Source: Climacteris rufus
Taxonomy: Eukaryota > Chordata > Aves > Passeriformes > Climacteridae
Assembly: GCA_013398175.1 (NCBI GenBank)
Contig: VZRZ01000222.1
Span: 132,648-196,647 of the forward strand
Reading direction: 5' to 3'
Length of the DNA: 64,000 nucleotides
The notes under the pieces: generated by a model
Told to the model about the DNA's origin: nothing
The model's database searches: none
The model's input: only the letters and a program-made list of their open reading frames with translations
Program-made: the position numbers and the translations under genes
Shown: in pieces, positions 12,401-24,986 of the stretch
Layout of the letters: each line of letters opens with the position of its first letter
Numbering within the stretch: the first letter of the stretch is position 1

Positions 12401-14639
12401 TATATTTTATGAGGCTCTGGTCCTACTGTGATGGCTTTGGCTTTTTCTGCTTTTCACACTTTTTCTTTAACGTAGTCCAAGCCTGTTTACACTCGAGGTC
12501 TAAAATGCATCCACAGAGCGAGAAATGGGAAAAATGCAGCAAGACAGGCACTTCAGTAAACTTGGATGTTTTAGAGGTGGAAGTCCCCATATGACAGGGA
12601 GCACTGGGTGATATAGAGTGGGTCTGCCTTGGTTTGCTTCCCAGGGGTGCAACAGTGGCATGGAAAAAGGACAGACTTGTGCACATTTCCCCCTGAGATA
12701 TACACTGATAGAAAGCTATTAAATTAGTTCTATCCAAAAACACAGGGAGGCAGGGAGCCTAATTCTGTGATATTTTTCCAGGGCTGAGAATATAAAGCTT
12801 TTATTTTCCATTTACTCTGAAACTTCTGAGAAGTTGCAAATATTGGCTGATATTTCTTGAATATATATTGGGTATATTTCCATGCAGTTTGTTCTTGAAG
12901 GGAATGCAAATCCTCTATGGATTGGCAGCTATGGCAAAAAAAATGGTGGTGAGGTTTTGAACTATTTGTCCATTGTTTCTGAAGTACTCATCTCCTTCAG
13001 TGCCTGGGCCAACTCTACTGCCATGGCTGCAGATATAAATCTCCAGTGTCATGAGAGATAGACTGGTGTGTAAAAGCAGCAAGAAGGGAGAGGAAATAAA
13101 GCCAGCCCACTGCAGCTGAAATTGAGTATTTTTCTTTCTCCTTATTCTGTATTTGTAATCTCACTTATTAAATTCTGTGTAACAGAGCACATTACAGGAG
13201 GGTCAAGAAAAGATATTGAATGGTCTTCAAATGATGAGTAATGAAATAAGGAAAATTACACTTAGAAAAGAGACTCTCAAGCTGGAACAGGCAGGTCATG
13301 AGTAGTCATCTAATTTCATGACTTGGACATCAATTTATAAAATTCATAGCAGCATTTTAGATTGTAAGATCATTTAAAAAAATGTTAAAGCATACAGGGA
13401 ATTTTAAAAGTAGAAGAACTTTGCCAAGATGAGAAGAAGAGACCTTGTAAGATTTCTATCCGCATGTCATTGTTGCTGTGTTGAGTTCCTCCCTGTGGAG
13501 CAGAGCCAGGGTGGTGACGTGGGGAGGCCTTGTGGAAAGCACGACAGAGGAAAAAGGCCACGCACTCCCCGTGACTCAGCTCATCTTCCTGCTCTCAGTG
13601 TCCTCTTGCTACAGTCACACTGTTTAATTTTTCATTTTTCATAGCAAGAGATGTCTGAGATTGTCAAAAGAAATTAAAAAAAAATAGATTTTCAAATTAA
13701 AAAAACATAAAAATTTAAAAAATATTAGGAATAATGGCAGTCTATTAATAATGTAGAAAGAGAATGGTTATTTTAGAGATGAATTCCAGTCTCTTTGAGA
13801 GAATAAATGTTGTCCAATGTACATCTTCATTGCTCAAGTCATAAAATCAGGATAATTTCATAACACTTCAGATAATAAATAATAGTCTTTTCCTCAGGAA
13901 ATGTTAAGTAACACTCTGAAAATAATACAGGCAGTTAAAAGAAAGTCACATATCCCAAGCAACCTGTGCTTAAACTTCACCATGTTGTCTCTGGAGGTTT
14001 TGTCACAGCCAATCTTCTTTGCCTTATCATCATCTGTCCTGTGTAGACAACAACCTTCCTGAGTGTCTTCTTGTCATTCCCACCTGATCACACAAGGTTA
14101 CATAGAGCCATGGTGCACTGAACCCTAAGAAATGTGGCCATTTTCTCAGGTGGTAACAGAAAGTCCTGCTGAGACTCCAGCACAGGGGCTTTGCCTGTCC
14201 CAGAGCTCCCACAGCAGCTCCAGCAGAGCAGGGGGCTCAGTGCTGGGCAGTGGCTTTGCCTCGTGAGGTGACCCTGGGGAGTACAGGAGCTGACATCTCC
14301 AGGCAAACACCATTTGTCATGAGTTGAGGAGTACCAGAAATGCATCACAGAGTTTATGCACTGGTTAAATGTGAAAAAGACTATGTACAGACCTGAGCAA
14401 GATGTGCAAAACTTATAGCATTAGGTAACAGATGGCCACTTGAAAGATTTATAGAGCCTCCCCCAGCCTTGAGAAGAGAACTTGAAATGCACTTATTCCA
14501 TTTGGATGGCAAGAAATTCATCATCACAGCAGGTTAGGGCTTCAGTTTCTGGAAGAGGGCTGTCACCTACTAAAAGGTAGTACTTAGTTTTAGCAAGCTT
14601 GATGTGTCATATACCTTTTGACATCCTTCTTGATTTCAT
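9424..14639. other. Unassigned non-coding DNA
   Basis: About 5.2 kb without a recognised transposon or gene. It contains AT-rich islands (11980-12240 and 13660-13740) and several more GC-rich patches (10790-10980, 13490-13580, 14150-14290). Those patches give overlapping open frames on both strands, as GC-rich non-coding DNA does. No start or splice signals tie any of these frames into a gene. Confidence 0.55.
12160..12176 (+). repeat. ATT microsatellite in an AT-rich patch
   Basis: A short ATT trinucleotide repeat is flanked on both sides by the same word 'cttataca' (12153-12160 and 12181-12188). Just upstream, 'gcttgtcatatat' occurs twice in tandem (from about 12086). Together these suggest local replication slippage. 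Confidence 0.8.
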
Positions 14640-15615
14640 CTGTCTCCTTTGAATCTTTCCTCTCTGCCTATTTCAATTTCTCTCTACTCTCTAGGGAATT
14701 TTTTGTGCTCCCTTGAGGTCCTACCTAGGGGTTCCCTCTGCACTTTCTGTCTGCATCATACTCTCCAGAAATGTTTCTGCAGACGAAGAATTGACTTGGT
14801 TGTATGAATGGGCAGACAGAGAGGTTAGGGCCTATGATCTAGAAGTGTGATTCTCTGTTCCAGATCTGACCTGTCTTCCTGGCACCCAGTTTGGGATTTT
14901 CCACTGCCAATTCAAGTACAATACTTTGAGGGAAAATTTCCTACCTCTCTGCTTAACTCCTCTCCATTTCTGCTCTCTCTCTTGCTTTTGGCAATTTCAT
15001 TATTCTGTCTGTCACTTATTCTTGTTACCTGGGTGTTTCCTGAATTCTTTCTCACTTCTCACATCAAGACTAAGCAAGACTCTTCCACAGAATTTGTCAG
15101 AGTAACATTCTTTCTCATCCATCCATGCAACTGAAATTCTAGTCCAGGGTCTAAGCTGTCACCTCACATTTCAAGCTAAAGAAGCATTTCTAACTCATCT
15201 ATTCAGAATCATGCTGTACATCTGATTTTCCCAACCTGCCTCATTAACAGTAGCAACCTTGTCTTTGTAAATCCACATGAACCCTCCAGAGTACCAACAT
15301 CTGTTTGCTTCTCAGGGTCTCCTTCTGTGGTCTATCATTTCCCATCCCCTATACAGGTAAACACTTTTATTTGGCTGAAATTCCAACCTCTTACCAGCCT
15401 TTCACATTTTCTCAAACAATTATTTTACATTTTTTTTCTATTCTAGTGCTTGGAAATGGCTATCTGCAAAAGTACTTTGTTATTTCCCTTCAGATTCTAC
15501 TTCAACATGTTTCTTGGCTGCAAGAGCTACAAAAATTGACAAGTACAGTGCTCCTGTGCTTTTACCACTGCAATGCTGATTAATATTATCTCCTGAAGCC
15601 CTTCTGCACATCTAT
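14640..15615 (+). mobile_element. Ancient L2-type LINE, RT and 3' region
   Basis: The pyrimidine-rich plus strand follows the order of L2 ORF2. First comes a 'ctcccttgaggtcctaccta' stretch, matching the block after the 'PQGSVLGP' motif (14711-14730). Then comes 'gatctgacctgtcttcctgg' followed by 'ccactgccaattcaa' (14864-14914). Then 'gttacctgggtgtttcctga' continues to 'cacatcaag' (15025-15068), matching the 'NLGV...SLS...HI' block. A frame at 14847-15134 carries SDLSSWHPV and VTWVFPEFFLTSHIK in that order, as decayed versions of these L2 blocks. The right end resembles the L2 3' portion more loosely. It is dead, with many stops and indels. The assignment comes from recalled family wording, not alignment. 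Confidence 0.62.
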
Positions 15616-16304
15616 GGACCTGCATTTGTTTGGTCTCTCAAATTGTAGATCCAGTGGGTTAGGAATTATGGCTTTGTTCTGTGTTTGCCTGGTACTGCAA
15701 TGTGTGCTCAGAAAGTAATTGACCTTCATGTCAGCATCTTATCAATGCAATTTTAAAAAGGGCACTTTCAGTCCATCCCCCATCTTCAGCGTTTTTTGTT
15801 GAAATTAATAGTTGAACAAGACAACTACTAAAGCAAGAATTGAAAATGGAGTTCTATAGTGCTGCCTCACATTGTGTTAAAGAACAAAAGACATGTTATT
15901 CAATTAATTTTCCCACTGTGAAGTAAGATAGGTATACCTAGGCCAGCACTAGAAGTTAATTCTCCAATCATTCTTAAAAGCTTCCTACAATACCACTTTC
16001 CCAAATGAGGATATTCTACAATGCAGTGCTGAACTATTGTCCCTTCATCTCTATTATTTTCAAGTTTGATTCTCTGTTTCTGCAAATTTAAGCCAACAGC
16101 AACTTTTCCTGTCTCCTTCAATTGGCAAAACAATTCATATTATTGTGGTTTAAGCAAAGGTCTTTTTTATATCTTTAGAAATAGTCTTTGTTCTCACTAA
16201 AAACAATAGGTTTTTTTCAGTCTTGCTTTATAGGTTACATTCTGCAGTTCTCTAGTCTTTGTTGTTTCTTTCTTCTCTGCTATTTTGCTCTTTAGCTAAA
16301 TTTG
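15616..16304. other. Unassigned non-coding DNA
   Basis: No repeat or gene is recognised. The segment sits between an L2-type remnant on the left and a CR1/L3-like remnant on the right, and could include their unrecognisable ends. Confidence 0.5.
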
Positions 16305-16950
16305 CTGTTCAGAGCAGACCTCAGTGGTTCATTACTGACCTAACCAGTATCAAGAAAATAAGTAAATGAAAGCAACTACTTCCTGTAATAACTTGTATAT
16401 TAGTACATCTGGGCATGTCATTAGCCATTTTTAAGGCAGGATCATGTTGCTAATTTATATTCAGCTCATGATATACTATGCCCCCAGGACCTTTTCTGGC
16501 AGAGTTGCTGCTTCACCAGTTATTCCTCATTTTGTATTTGTGCATTTGATTTCTCCTTGCTAAGTGTATCACTTTGCACTTGTCTTTATTGGATTTCATC
16601 TTATTGATTTTGGGTCCTTCAATTTATCAAGATAATTTTGAGTTCTGATCCTGTCCTTTGAGGTGATCAGAACCCCTGCTAGCTTGGTAGCCTGCTCAGC
16701 TTTTATAAGCATACATTCTATTTTATCATGCAGACTGTCACTGAAAAGATTTCATAGACCCATATTCAGGACTGATCCCCCTGGAAATGCCCTCCCATAC
16801 TGACAGTGGAACATCCACTCTTTCAGAACACTCTTTCAATTAGTCCTGTATCCATTTTAAACCACTGTTATCTTGACCATATTTTCCAATATTCTTATGA
16901 AAATATTGCCTGAGATGGTGAAGATAAAAACTGTCAATGTCCACTTGCAT
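16305..16950 (-). mobile_element. Ancient CR1/L3-like LINE, central RT domain
   Basis: The reverse complement runs in RT order. First are the blocks after motif A ('ggactaattgaaagagtgtt'), then the QGS region ('gaggg...ccagggggatcagtcctg'). Next is 'atgcttataaaagctgagca', where the FADD box would lie, then 'gataaattga' and 'gatgaaatccaataaagaca', then 'agtgcaaagtgatacactta'. It tails off through 'tgaatataaattagcaacat' and 'aggaagtagt'. These are the MKFNKDKCKVLHL and MSQQ blocks of a CR1/L3-type ORF2. The catalytic D-D pair is not recognisable in the decayed FADD region. It is clearly older than the bird-type CR1 copies in this window, and all reading frames are interrupted. Confidence 0.75.
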
Positions 16951-17439
16951 GTGAAGAAAAGTTTCAGAAAAAAAATAAACCAAAACTTCCCAATTTGACT
17001 GGAATTAATCAGAAAAAAAAAAAAAAAAAGGAAAGGTCAGGAAATAGTCAGAGGGTGTACTCTGTTGCAGCCTGTCAGAAAGATTGAAAGAATAATTAAG
17101 CTATCAGACCGATAAGCCGGCAAGAGAATTAAACGTTTAAAGAAGTTATAGTGAAATTAATGCATTTCTGAGATTCCATGCAAAATCCAGCTTTGTGGAA
17201 GGGATAACAGAAAATGCCCAGCTTCTTAACTAGATGTAAAATAGAAAGAATCCAGGTATTAAACCAAGTGAGCTTTAAGAATTATAAATAAATATTTTGC
17301 CATTAAAACTAAGCACTTCTGAGAACATACAGTGTCACCTTATAATGCATGAGCTTTTAAAGGGGGATAAAGAGTTAAGTAAAGATAAGTAGAAGGAAAC
17401 TCCTTGACATTTTGTGGAGCCACAGAAATGGCCACAAGA
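16951..17439. other. Unassigned DNA with a 17-base poly-A run
   Basis: Non-coding. It includes 17 A at 17013-17029 and AT-rich flanks. Nothing else is recognised. Confidence 0.6.
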
Positions 17440-17735
17440 AAAGCCTCAAGCAGATTCACAGAAAATAGTCCTGCCAGGGCCTGATAGGTCATCCAGAGCA
17501 TCCCCTGCCTCAGGGTAGGATCTCCATCAAAACCTGTTCTGAGAGATATTAGTCTGACCTCTTCCCAAAACCCTCCCTTGCTGGGGTCTCTGGGATCCCC
17601 CAGCAATCAGATGCTCTGCTTCACCAACTCTAGTGTAGAGTTTTTCCTGAGGAACAGAAAAACCTTTCTGTAATTTCAGCCCACTACTTTCAGTCTCAGT
17701 CCCAGTCCCAGCAGACATGAAGAGTAATTTGGGCT
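17440..17735 (-). mobile_element. Ancient CR1-type LINE, 3' end
   Basis: Plus-strand wording 'ataggtcatccagagcatcc', 'cctgcctcagggtaggat', 'ctgttctgagagatattagt', 'agagtttttcctgagga' and 'atttcagcccactactttc' follows, in order, the reverse complement of the 3' region of older amniote CR1 elements (ORF2 end plus 3' UTR). It cannot belong to the RT piece at 16305-16950. On the minus strand a single element would have its 3' end to the left of its RT, not to the right. These are therefore two separate insertions or a rearranged pair. It has no coding capacity. Confidence 0.68.
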
Positions 17736-20700
17736 GGATACAGCTGCCAGCCCCTAAGGTAGCTGTCAGCACTGTGCCTGCCTTTCACCAGCACGCTGTC
17801 AGGAGGAGTGCTGAGCGTGGAGTGGGGATAAAACACATCATCACAGGGGTACAAAGCTCTGCAGATTGGTGAAAAACACTGCAGAAGCTCCCATTCTGGA
17901 TCACCTCAGACACAAGAGCTGAATCAAATTTGATGGCATGGGAACAAAATCTCCTTTATTCTGGTCAAAATGAGAGACTCTACAGTACAAGGGTAGACAG
18001 CTTTTTTTCATTACGCCATGGTGAAATCTCATTTTTCAATGTCTTATCATTGATCCTTCCTCCTGTTATTTCACCATGGCAACATTTTAGTCCCATTACT
18101 GAGTACACAATTAAGATTCCAGATTTCTAATTTCAGACTGCAGATGTACTGATGGATATGAAGCACCCACGCCTGAGATGTATTATGTGTGCTACACAGG
18201 CAGATCCTCTGCAGCAGAAATGTATGCTTGCCTTTTCACCAATTACACTGTCATAGTAATGTTTTCTTCAAACCACAGATCAGTCAGAGGAGAACTGGAA
18301 GGCAGTAAGGCAAGGAAGAGAGTGGGGGTAGCAGCAGAGAGGCAGCTGGGACAGGAAGGCAGGTGTGGGTAAGAGTAGCAGTAACTCAGGATGGTGAGCA
18401 AGGACAGGAGAGGGGTCTTGAGAGTGCAGGGCAGAGATGGAACAAGTAAAAAATGGGACATGAGATGGAGTCTACTGGGAACTCAGCAGGATGGAAAGGA
18501 GTTGATGAGGGCAAGGTAGGAAAAGGCTCAATGTAAGTGATAGAGAGAAGGTGGAGTGGGATAAGGAGCAAGATTAGGAGGGTAGAGGAGAAACAGAGGG
18601 AGCAAACAGTTTGGGTGGAGGGAGGCTTATCAGGTAATGGAACAAACTTGGAGGGAGGTAAAGAGTGACAGCTTTTCCTCCCAGATGTAAGCAGAAATTA
18701 AATGCTACCAACCTCTGAGTAGCCAGAATCTGCCCAGGCATCTGCCTTTTCAACCTGAGATAACTGGAGAGGATTGTGGCAGGCTGCCTCAAATATTACT
18801 ACACTTATGCAATATAACTCTTTGCAATTTGAAAAGCAGACACACATCTTGAGGGACAAGCATTATCTTGAGAATTTGTAAGATGTGAGGTTGGCAGTAA
18901 GACTGTTTGCAAAGAAAGCAATTCCTCTCTGCTTGAATTCTCCTTTCTCTTAAAAAAAAAGTAAAATGTAATAAAATGTATCAGAATGCATGAAGCCTAA
19001 TCACATTGCTTCTTATTTGTATTCAACAACCAAATCCTTCTGAGGGAGCAGTTATTAAGTGCACAGAATCCCATAATGCTCTTTAAATACCATGAGCAGA
19101 AGGAGCAACAAAGCACAGGGGAAGTGAAACTGCTGTCTCATGGCTCTCTCTTGTTTTACCAAGCCAGCGGTCAAGTTGTGGTGTTTGAATTGTGCCTGCT
19201 GATCCTTGATGCTCCTGGGGAAGACAAGCAGACACCAGTCAGTTCTAGGCTAAGTCTGGTCTATCAATAGTGTGGCCACTTTCAGACTACACTTGGGAAA
19301 ACAGTTTATTTCAGTCTCACCAGAGTGGGATCACTGAGTGATAGGGAAGGCTGTAGGGAGAAAAAGGAAGGTGGGGGAAAAACCAACAGAATGGCCATGG
19401 CCATCTATTTTACCATGAACCATTGTGATGACATGGCATTTCCATGAGACAGCCTAGTCCTTGATCCCTTACAGACTTAGGACCATACTTCACTCAGCAA
19501 GGGACACCAAGGCTCTGCCTATGTGTTGCAGGTGAGGAGTCAGCAGTGCTCCAGCTGTGACTTGGGCCCAAGAGTCTACACTGTGCCTGGGAGAACAGGG
19601 TACTGGGACTCCTCCTGGGGGCTGGCATGGCCACCACTGCCTTGGCCACTTTTCTCATGAGCTGTAGTCATAAAACCACAACAAATGTGGTCTTGCCTGT
19701 GGAGATCCCCAGGGAGGGCAGGAGGCTGAGCTCCACCTGGAGGGTGCTGGTGGACCCCTGCACCCCTCTGAGCAGTGGAGCCAAGGTTGGTGAGGGTCCC
19801 ACAAGGCAAGGATGAGGCACTGTCCCCACCCTGAAAAGGCTGCCTGTGCCTTAAGAAGCAGCAGAGGGGCTCTTTCCCAGCTGCCCCTCATGTTTCTGCT
19901 TCGTGGGAGGGAAGGATCAAGGGCAGCCAGCAACACTGAGATAATCCCTGCTACAGCATGAGGGGGCTGGGTCATGGCTCCTCATGTGTGCTGTGGGTAA
20001 GAAGCTGACAGCTGTCTGCTTTGATAAAGCTGAATTTCATAAAGGAGCCATCTTTCTTCAGGTTGCTGCTCTGTATATGAAAGTGTAACAGTAGCTAAGA
20101 ATCCTTTGCCTTCCAGACATAAGAAATACGAGGGTCCCCACGTTTATATGCTTTAAAAAGCTGATATCGATGCATAAAAGAAAGTTACAATCTATGAAAA
20201 TCACTGCCCTGAATTTTGTGTCCCCATATCCTATTAAACTTGGAGGTGTACAGGAGCTTGTTTGGGGGACAGCACAGAAAATCCAAACAAACAAGCAAGT
20301 TCATAGACTGCCTAGATGTGAACTGCATTTTCTTTCTTCTTGATTTTGTGAAAACTTGCTTGTACCCAAGAAGAGGAATAGTCCATCTTCAGCTGCCCTA
20401 TTTACACAACAAAAGTGTGACCAAGAAATCAATGCACTTAGAGGAAGAGAAAGGTACCTCATAGTAACTAGGTCATAAACATACTACCCCTCTTTTGCCT
20501 TGAAGCCCTGCTCTTCTCTTTTTTATTTTGTGTTTCAGTACAAAAATACATTGCCCTTTCAAAAGCTCCATTCCCAAATTTCTCCCTAAAGTGAGCTTTC
20601 CTTTTCTAAGCACTGATACATTGACTCTTACAGGATGTGTGTATGTAATGTCCATCAGAGAATGAGAGAAACAGAAAATATCAAGGCATTTCCTTGCAAC

Positions 20701-20782
20701 GTACACTCCTGTAAATAATGCAAATAAAATATCATTCCATGAGTTGTGTTGAACATTTAATCAAGTTTCAGATAACCCTTAC

Positions 20783-20895
20783 CTGCGTTGTATTATTGAT
20801 GCTTTTTTGATAAATGTGGTGTTTTAAAGGTCTGACCATACATGTTTTAGTGATGCAAGCTAAGATAATGTGGACAAGGTGGAAGGCAACATGAC
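20783..20895 (-). other. Exon-like interval with a strong donor (unproved)
   Basis: On the minus strand, 'tgctttgcttcag' precedes 113 bases ending CGCAG, followed by GTAAGG. That is a near-consensus donor. Only one of three frames is open (starting HVAFHLVHII). Its composition (H, I, T, K) does not look like a conserved protein, and no partner exon was found. It could be a non-coding RNA exon or chance. Confidence 0.15.
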
Positions 20896-23800
20896 CTGAA
20901 GCAAAGCAAGCCACCTCGCAATTCTGCCAATTTTTCTTTGTCCCAAGAGGTTTTGCAGTCCCACTGCAAAGAACTAAGTGGGTCTCAATTCAAATCACTG
21001 TGACATTTCCCCCTCCCAATCCCACCATGATCATTCCCTGTTGTGTAACTGCCATTACTGAGGTGCTGCATGGTCCCATGAAATTCTCCATGGGCAGTGA
21101 GATAGATAAAGAAAAATACTCAGGTATTCCATGTTTTGATTATTCCAGTCATCTCAAGCACTGGGATGGTAAATAGTGTGATAATTAAATTCTCAGAAGG
21201 TAGTAAGTCAAACACTGCTGCAGAGGACTGCCGTGGTCTCAAAATGCAGCAGCAGTAAGATCAGAGATTAAATGGTACTTCCAGAATGTTAAAAATGAAA
21301 TTCATTTTTGCAAGAGGAATGCTAATGGGTCTGAGCAAATGTAATCACAAACAAGGACAGTTACTGCAAGGGGAGACATGTTTTGCAAAAGTAATGACAA
21401 AGAAGAAGTTAAAATTAATGGCCAGCTAATCAGATAGGAATCAGCAACAAGGCTGAGCTGAATTGATATGCATCGCCCCTTTGCCCAAATAAACTCTTGG
21501 TGGTTCCAACAGTTATTCCAACTTTCCTCAGAGACATGGCCTGGATGGCAGGAACAGCATCCTGGGTAGAATTACGTGATATATTTTAGTTCTTAACAGC
21601 ACATCCTGACCACTGCCAAAGTCAGAATTTATGGGTGGGAGGAGGAGAAAGTCATTACTTCCTAGAAAAGGTTCAGCACAGGGTGAGCATCCCAGCAGAT
21701 GGCACATGGGTGTCTGAGAAGTTGGCAAGCCTGAGGGGAGACCTTTTAGTGCTGGGGGGTATGGAGGGGATGGGTGAGGGCAGGGCATGAAAGGGAGAAG
21801 AAAGAGTAAAGATGTGGTGGTTCTGACTGTTAGTCCTGATGACATGCTGCTGTGTTGCAGCTTTCTTTTTGGTTTATTCTAAAGAACAAAGAATAATAAT
21901 AAAAAATGCAGAATTGCTTGAGTTGAGGTTTCTTTTGCCTAAGTTGCAGACTCGAAAGGGAAAAGCGTTTCTCCAGTTTTGGTGGAGAGAATGTGTTTCT
22001 GCATAAAAGCTCCTAGGTATGGAAAGAAGTAGACACATGTACACACATGCTTTTTGAGATTGGAATAGCGTATGATTAAGTGCAGGCAAGCTGTGTTTCT
22101 TATTTTCACAGTGGAGGCTATAAATGAGAGTCCTGCAGTTAAGTGAGGGAAACTGTATTTTAAAGTTTCATGCGGGAAAGATCTGAGGTATTTTGACACT
22201 CACTTCCCTTAAAACCTTCTATTTTATTTAAAGGGAAAAATATTTGTTGCTGATGAATTCGTCATACCTCACAGGAGTTTGTATAGAACTGCACAAAACA
22301 ATTCTTTTCTCTGGTTTATGCCATTAATGGAAAAATTCCACTGAAACAGATGAAGTAAAATTTGTGGCTAAAAATAATAAAGTAAATACAGACCTTATCT
22401 ATTTCAAAGAGAATTGTAATTATAAAATGTTTAAATATGGATTGTTTTGAAAAACTGTATTGACTACAGTAACTCTGCCAGTTATGAAATCTTAGGTCTT
22501 CAAAGATCAGAGAGGAGACTGGGAGAGCAAGTCTACAGAATTCTTCCTTCTCTGCTATAGGAGATGGACTTTCAGGGTTGTCGTTGTTTAGGCAAGGCTT
22601 TTTCACTCCATCAGTGTTATGGCCCCCATTTGCTGCTCCTGCTTATTTGAATCAGTACACTCCTGCAATCAAAGGATAAGGTGCACTTACACCATTTACA
22701 GAGCCCTTGGACATGTCCTACAGAGCTCAGCAAACCAAAGCCTAGGAAGTTATAGATCCCAAGTCTTTCCCAAATCCCAATATCTCTGGTATTCATCAGC
22801 AGTTTTTACCCCACAGACACAGTGCATTGGTCAGAGCATTAAATCTGTGTTAAAAGCAAACTCTTTCACACCAAAGCTGTCAGCACTGTCATTTCAGTTG
22901 CCTTTAATGACAGAAGTATGCAATCTGAGACCAACCCTATTTTAATTTCATGACTGCTGACTTTGAAGTCATTATTCTCTGGCCTTTTTTTAAACTGTTT
23001 TCTCCCATAACAATTACAGTTTGGTTAACAGTATAAATTATCACTCGCTTAAAGCTGCAAATTACAAGTTATGTACTCCCTAAACCTGCTTTGCCTAGAA
23101 CACTTCTAGATTAAAACAAAATCCTTGTTTCTTCTATCACTGTTGGTGGGGACACAGGGAAAAAAGAAAGTTCCTTCTGTAATAGATTTCAATGTGTGGT
23201 AAATCCTTTCACATCTAGATATTATAAACTGTATCATAATAGATTGGTCTTAATTCTTGGTGGGTTTTACACACTGAAAACTATCTTGTTTGGTTTTGTT
23301 ATTTAATGTTTTTTCAGGTAGTGTTTTTTCATTAATTTTAATCAAGTACAACATTGTGGCAGGAGGTGGAGAAAGTCACTGCAACATCCATGTCAGTCAC
23401 AATACTTCTCTCCTTAGCCCCATGGTGAATCTCATACCTTTGAATATGGGCCAGAAATGAGACAGCAAGGGCAAGGGGCTCTCCAGTTCTCTGACTGCAG
23501 ATTAGTGCTGTGGAAAGTCTGTGCCAAAAGGGACTTAAAAGTGATAATCATATCAATTAAATCACTGTATATATCTTGTCATTTATAGTTCAAGCAGCAT
23601 TGAAAATTTTGCTTTTTATTTACTAGTAACAAAGGAAACTTAACTGCTCAGTGAATTTGGCTGTGGACTAAAAATGCCAAGGAATACAGAGATAATACAG
23701 TGACTTACTACAGCTACCAAAAAGAAGATAAAACATGTAAGTAAAGTTCATTGAGGAAATATTCTCTTCAAAAACATATGTGCATTACATATACCTTTAA

Positions 23801-24378
23801 AAAATGTTACCTCTTCTAGTAAAATATCTAAAAGGCAGAAAGTAGCTCTATGAGAAAACAGTGAAGTTGTTCTTCTCTGCATAAGGCAATACTCAGTGCC
23901 TCGTTGCTTAGAGGAAAGGTTTATATACTTGTCAATACTGACTAACCATGGAAGTGGGCAGCCACCTGGCATAGTAGCTATAGACCTCTGTCAGCAAAAA
24001 TACCCAAAACTTTAGCAGTCTTCCAAGCATAATCTGCAGAAGTGGAAACCACCTGGCATATAGCACACAGCTATATCATATTATTATATGTAATTATTAT
24101 TATATCATTATTATTAACAAAACAGCTGCTGGCTGATATAGATCCAGCTTTTCAGAGCCATCTATTTTTCTGGAGGACTTTCATTAAGAGAACCAAAGCT
24201 GTTCTGGCTGTCACCAGAGTGACGGTTTTGTTCCGGTTGTTGTATGTCTGTGTCAGAAAAGTAATCCCTGCACTGACTTTAAATGCCTGTGAAGTGTCTC
24301 CTTTTTGCTCCCTCAATAATTAAGTCCTTGCTTCTTTGAATTGTCACTTCTGTTAACAACAGGCATTTAAACTTCCCT

Positions 24379-24401
24379 AAAAAAAAAAAAAAAAAAAAAA
24401 A
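24379..24401 (+). repeat. Poly-A run, 23 bases
   Basis: Twenty-three consecutive A, followed by 'gagagaaa'. No retroposon body or flanking duplication was recognised, so it is scored as a simple repeat. Confidence 0.9.
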
Positions 24402-24948
24402 GAGAGAAATTTTGGAGCAGTACTTAGCATTTTCTGTTGTTATGTGCTGCTTTGTCAACAGATTCCATGCAGTTCTCATGGTCTGCCAGCCTGAGAAGGG
24501 TGGCTTTTTAAAGTGAGAGTGCACTACCAAGTACTGCTAAGGTTGAAGCCTTCAGGAAGGGGATGCTACTGAATTGCCAAGACTTAAAACTGTCCAGCAT
24601 GTAGCTTAAAACTTTCTTGGACAAATGGGTTTCTGCATCTGCTCCTCAAGCCTTTCACACAGTTACAATACGTACTCCATGAATTTCAATATTATATATT
24701 CCAATACAGCTCAAACTTAATCCGTCTTGAAACTGAAGCAAGTGCATGATTAATCCATTCAATGATTTCACTGCACTATAATGAAAACAGTTCTTTAGTC
24801 CAATATTTGCAGATGAGAAAAGACTTGGCACAAGCTAATTATTTTACTTAAACCTTGCACAGGTAACAGTTAGTATGTGATCAAAGTGTGCTTTTGCTGC
24901 ATTTACAAAAGATAAACAAGGCGAAAAAATCCTTTAACAAATATTGTA

Positions 24949-24986
24949 GACTTCATTAATATATTCTGACTTCATTAATATATCCT
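24949..24986 (+). repeat. 19-bp tandem duplication
   Basis: The unit 'gacttcattaatatattct' (24949-24967) is repeated immediately at 24968-24986 with a single change (t to c) near its end. This is a recent local duplication in AT-rich DNA. Confidence 0.92.

Noticed and set aside
18065..18080. Half RFX-like word CCATGGCAAC
   Set aside because: Only one half-site is intact, which is not enough to call a regulatory site.
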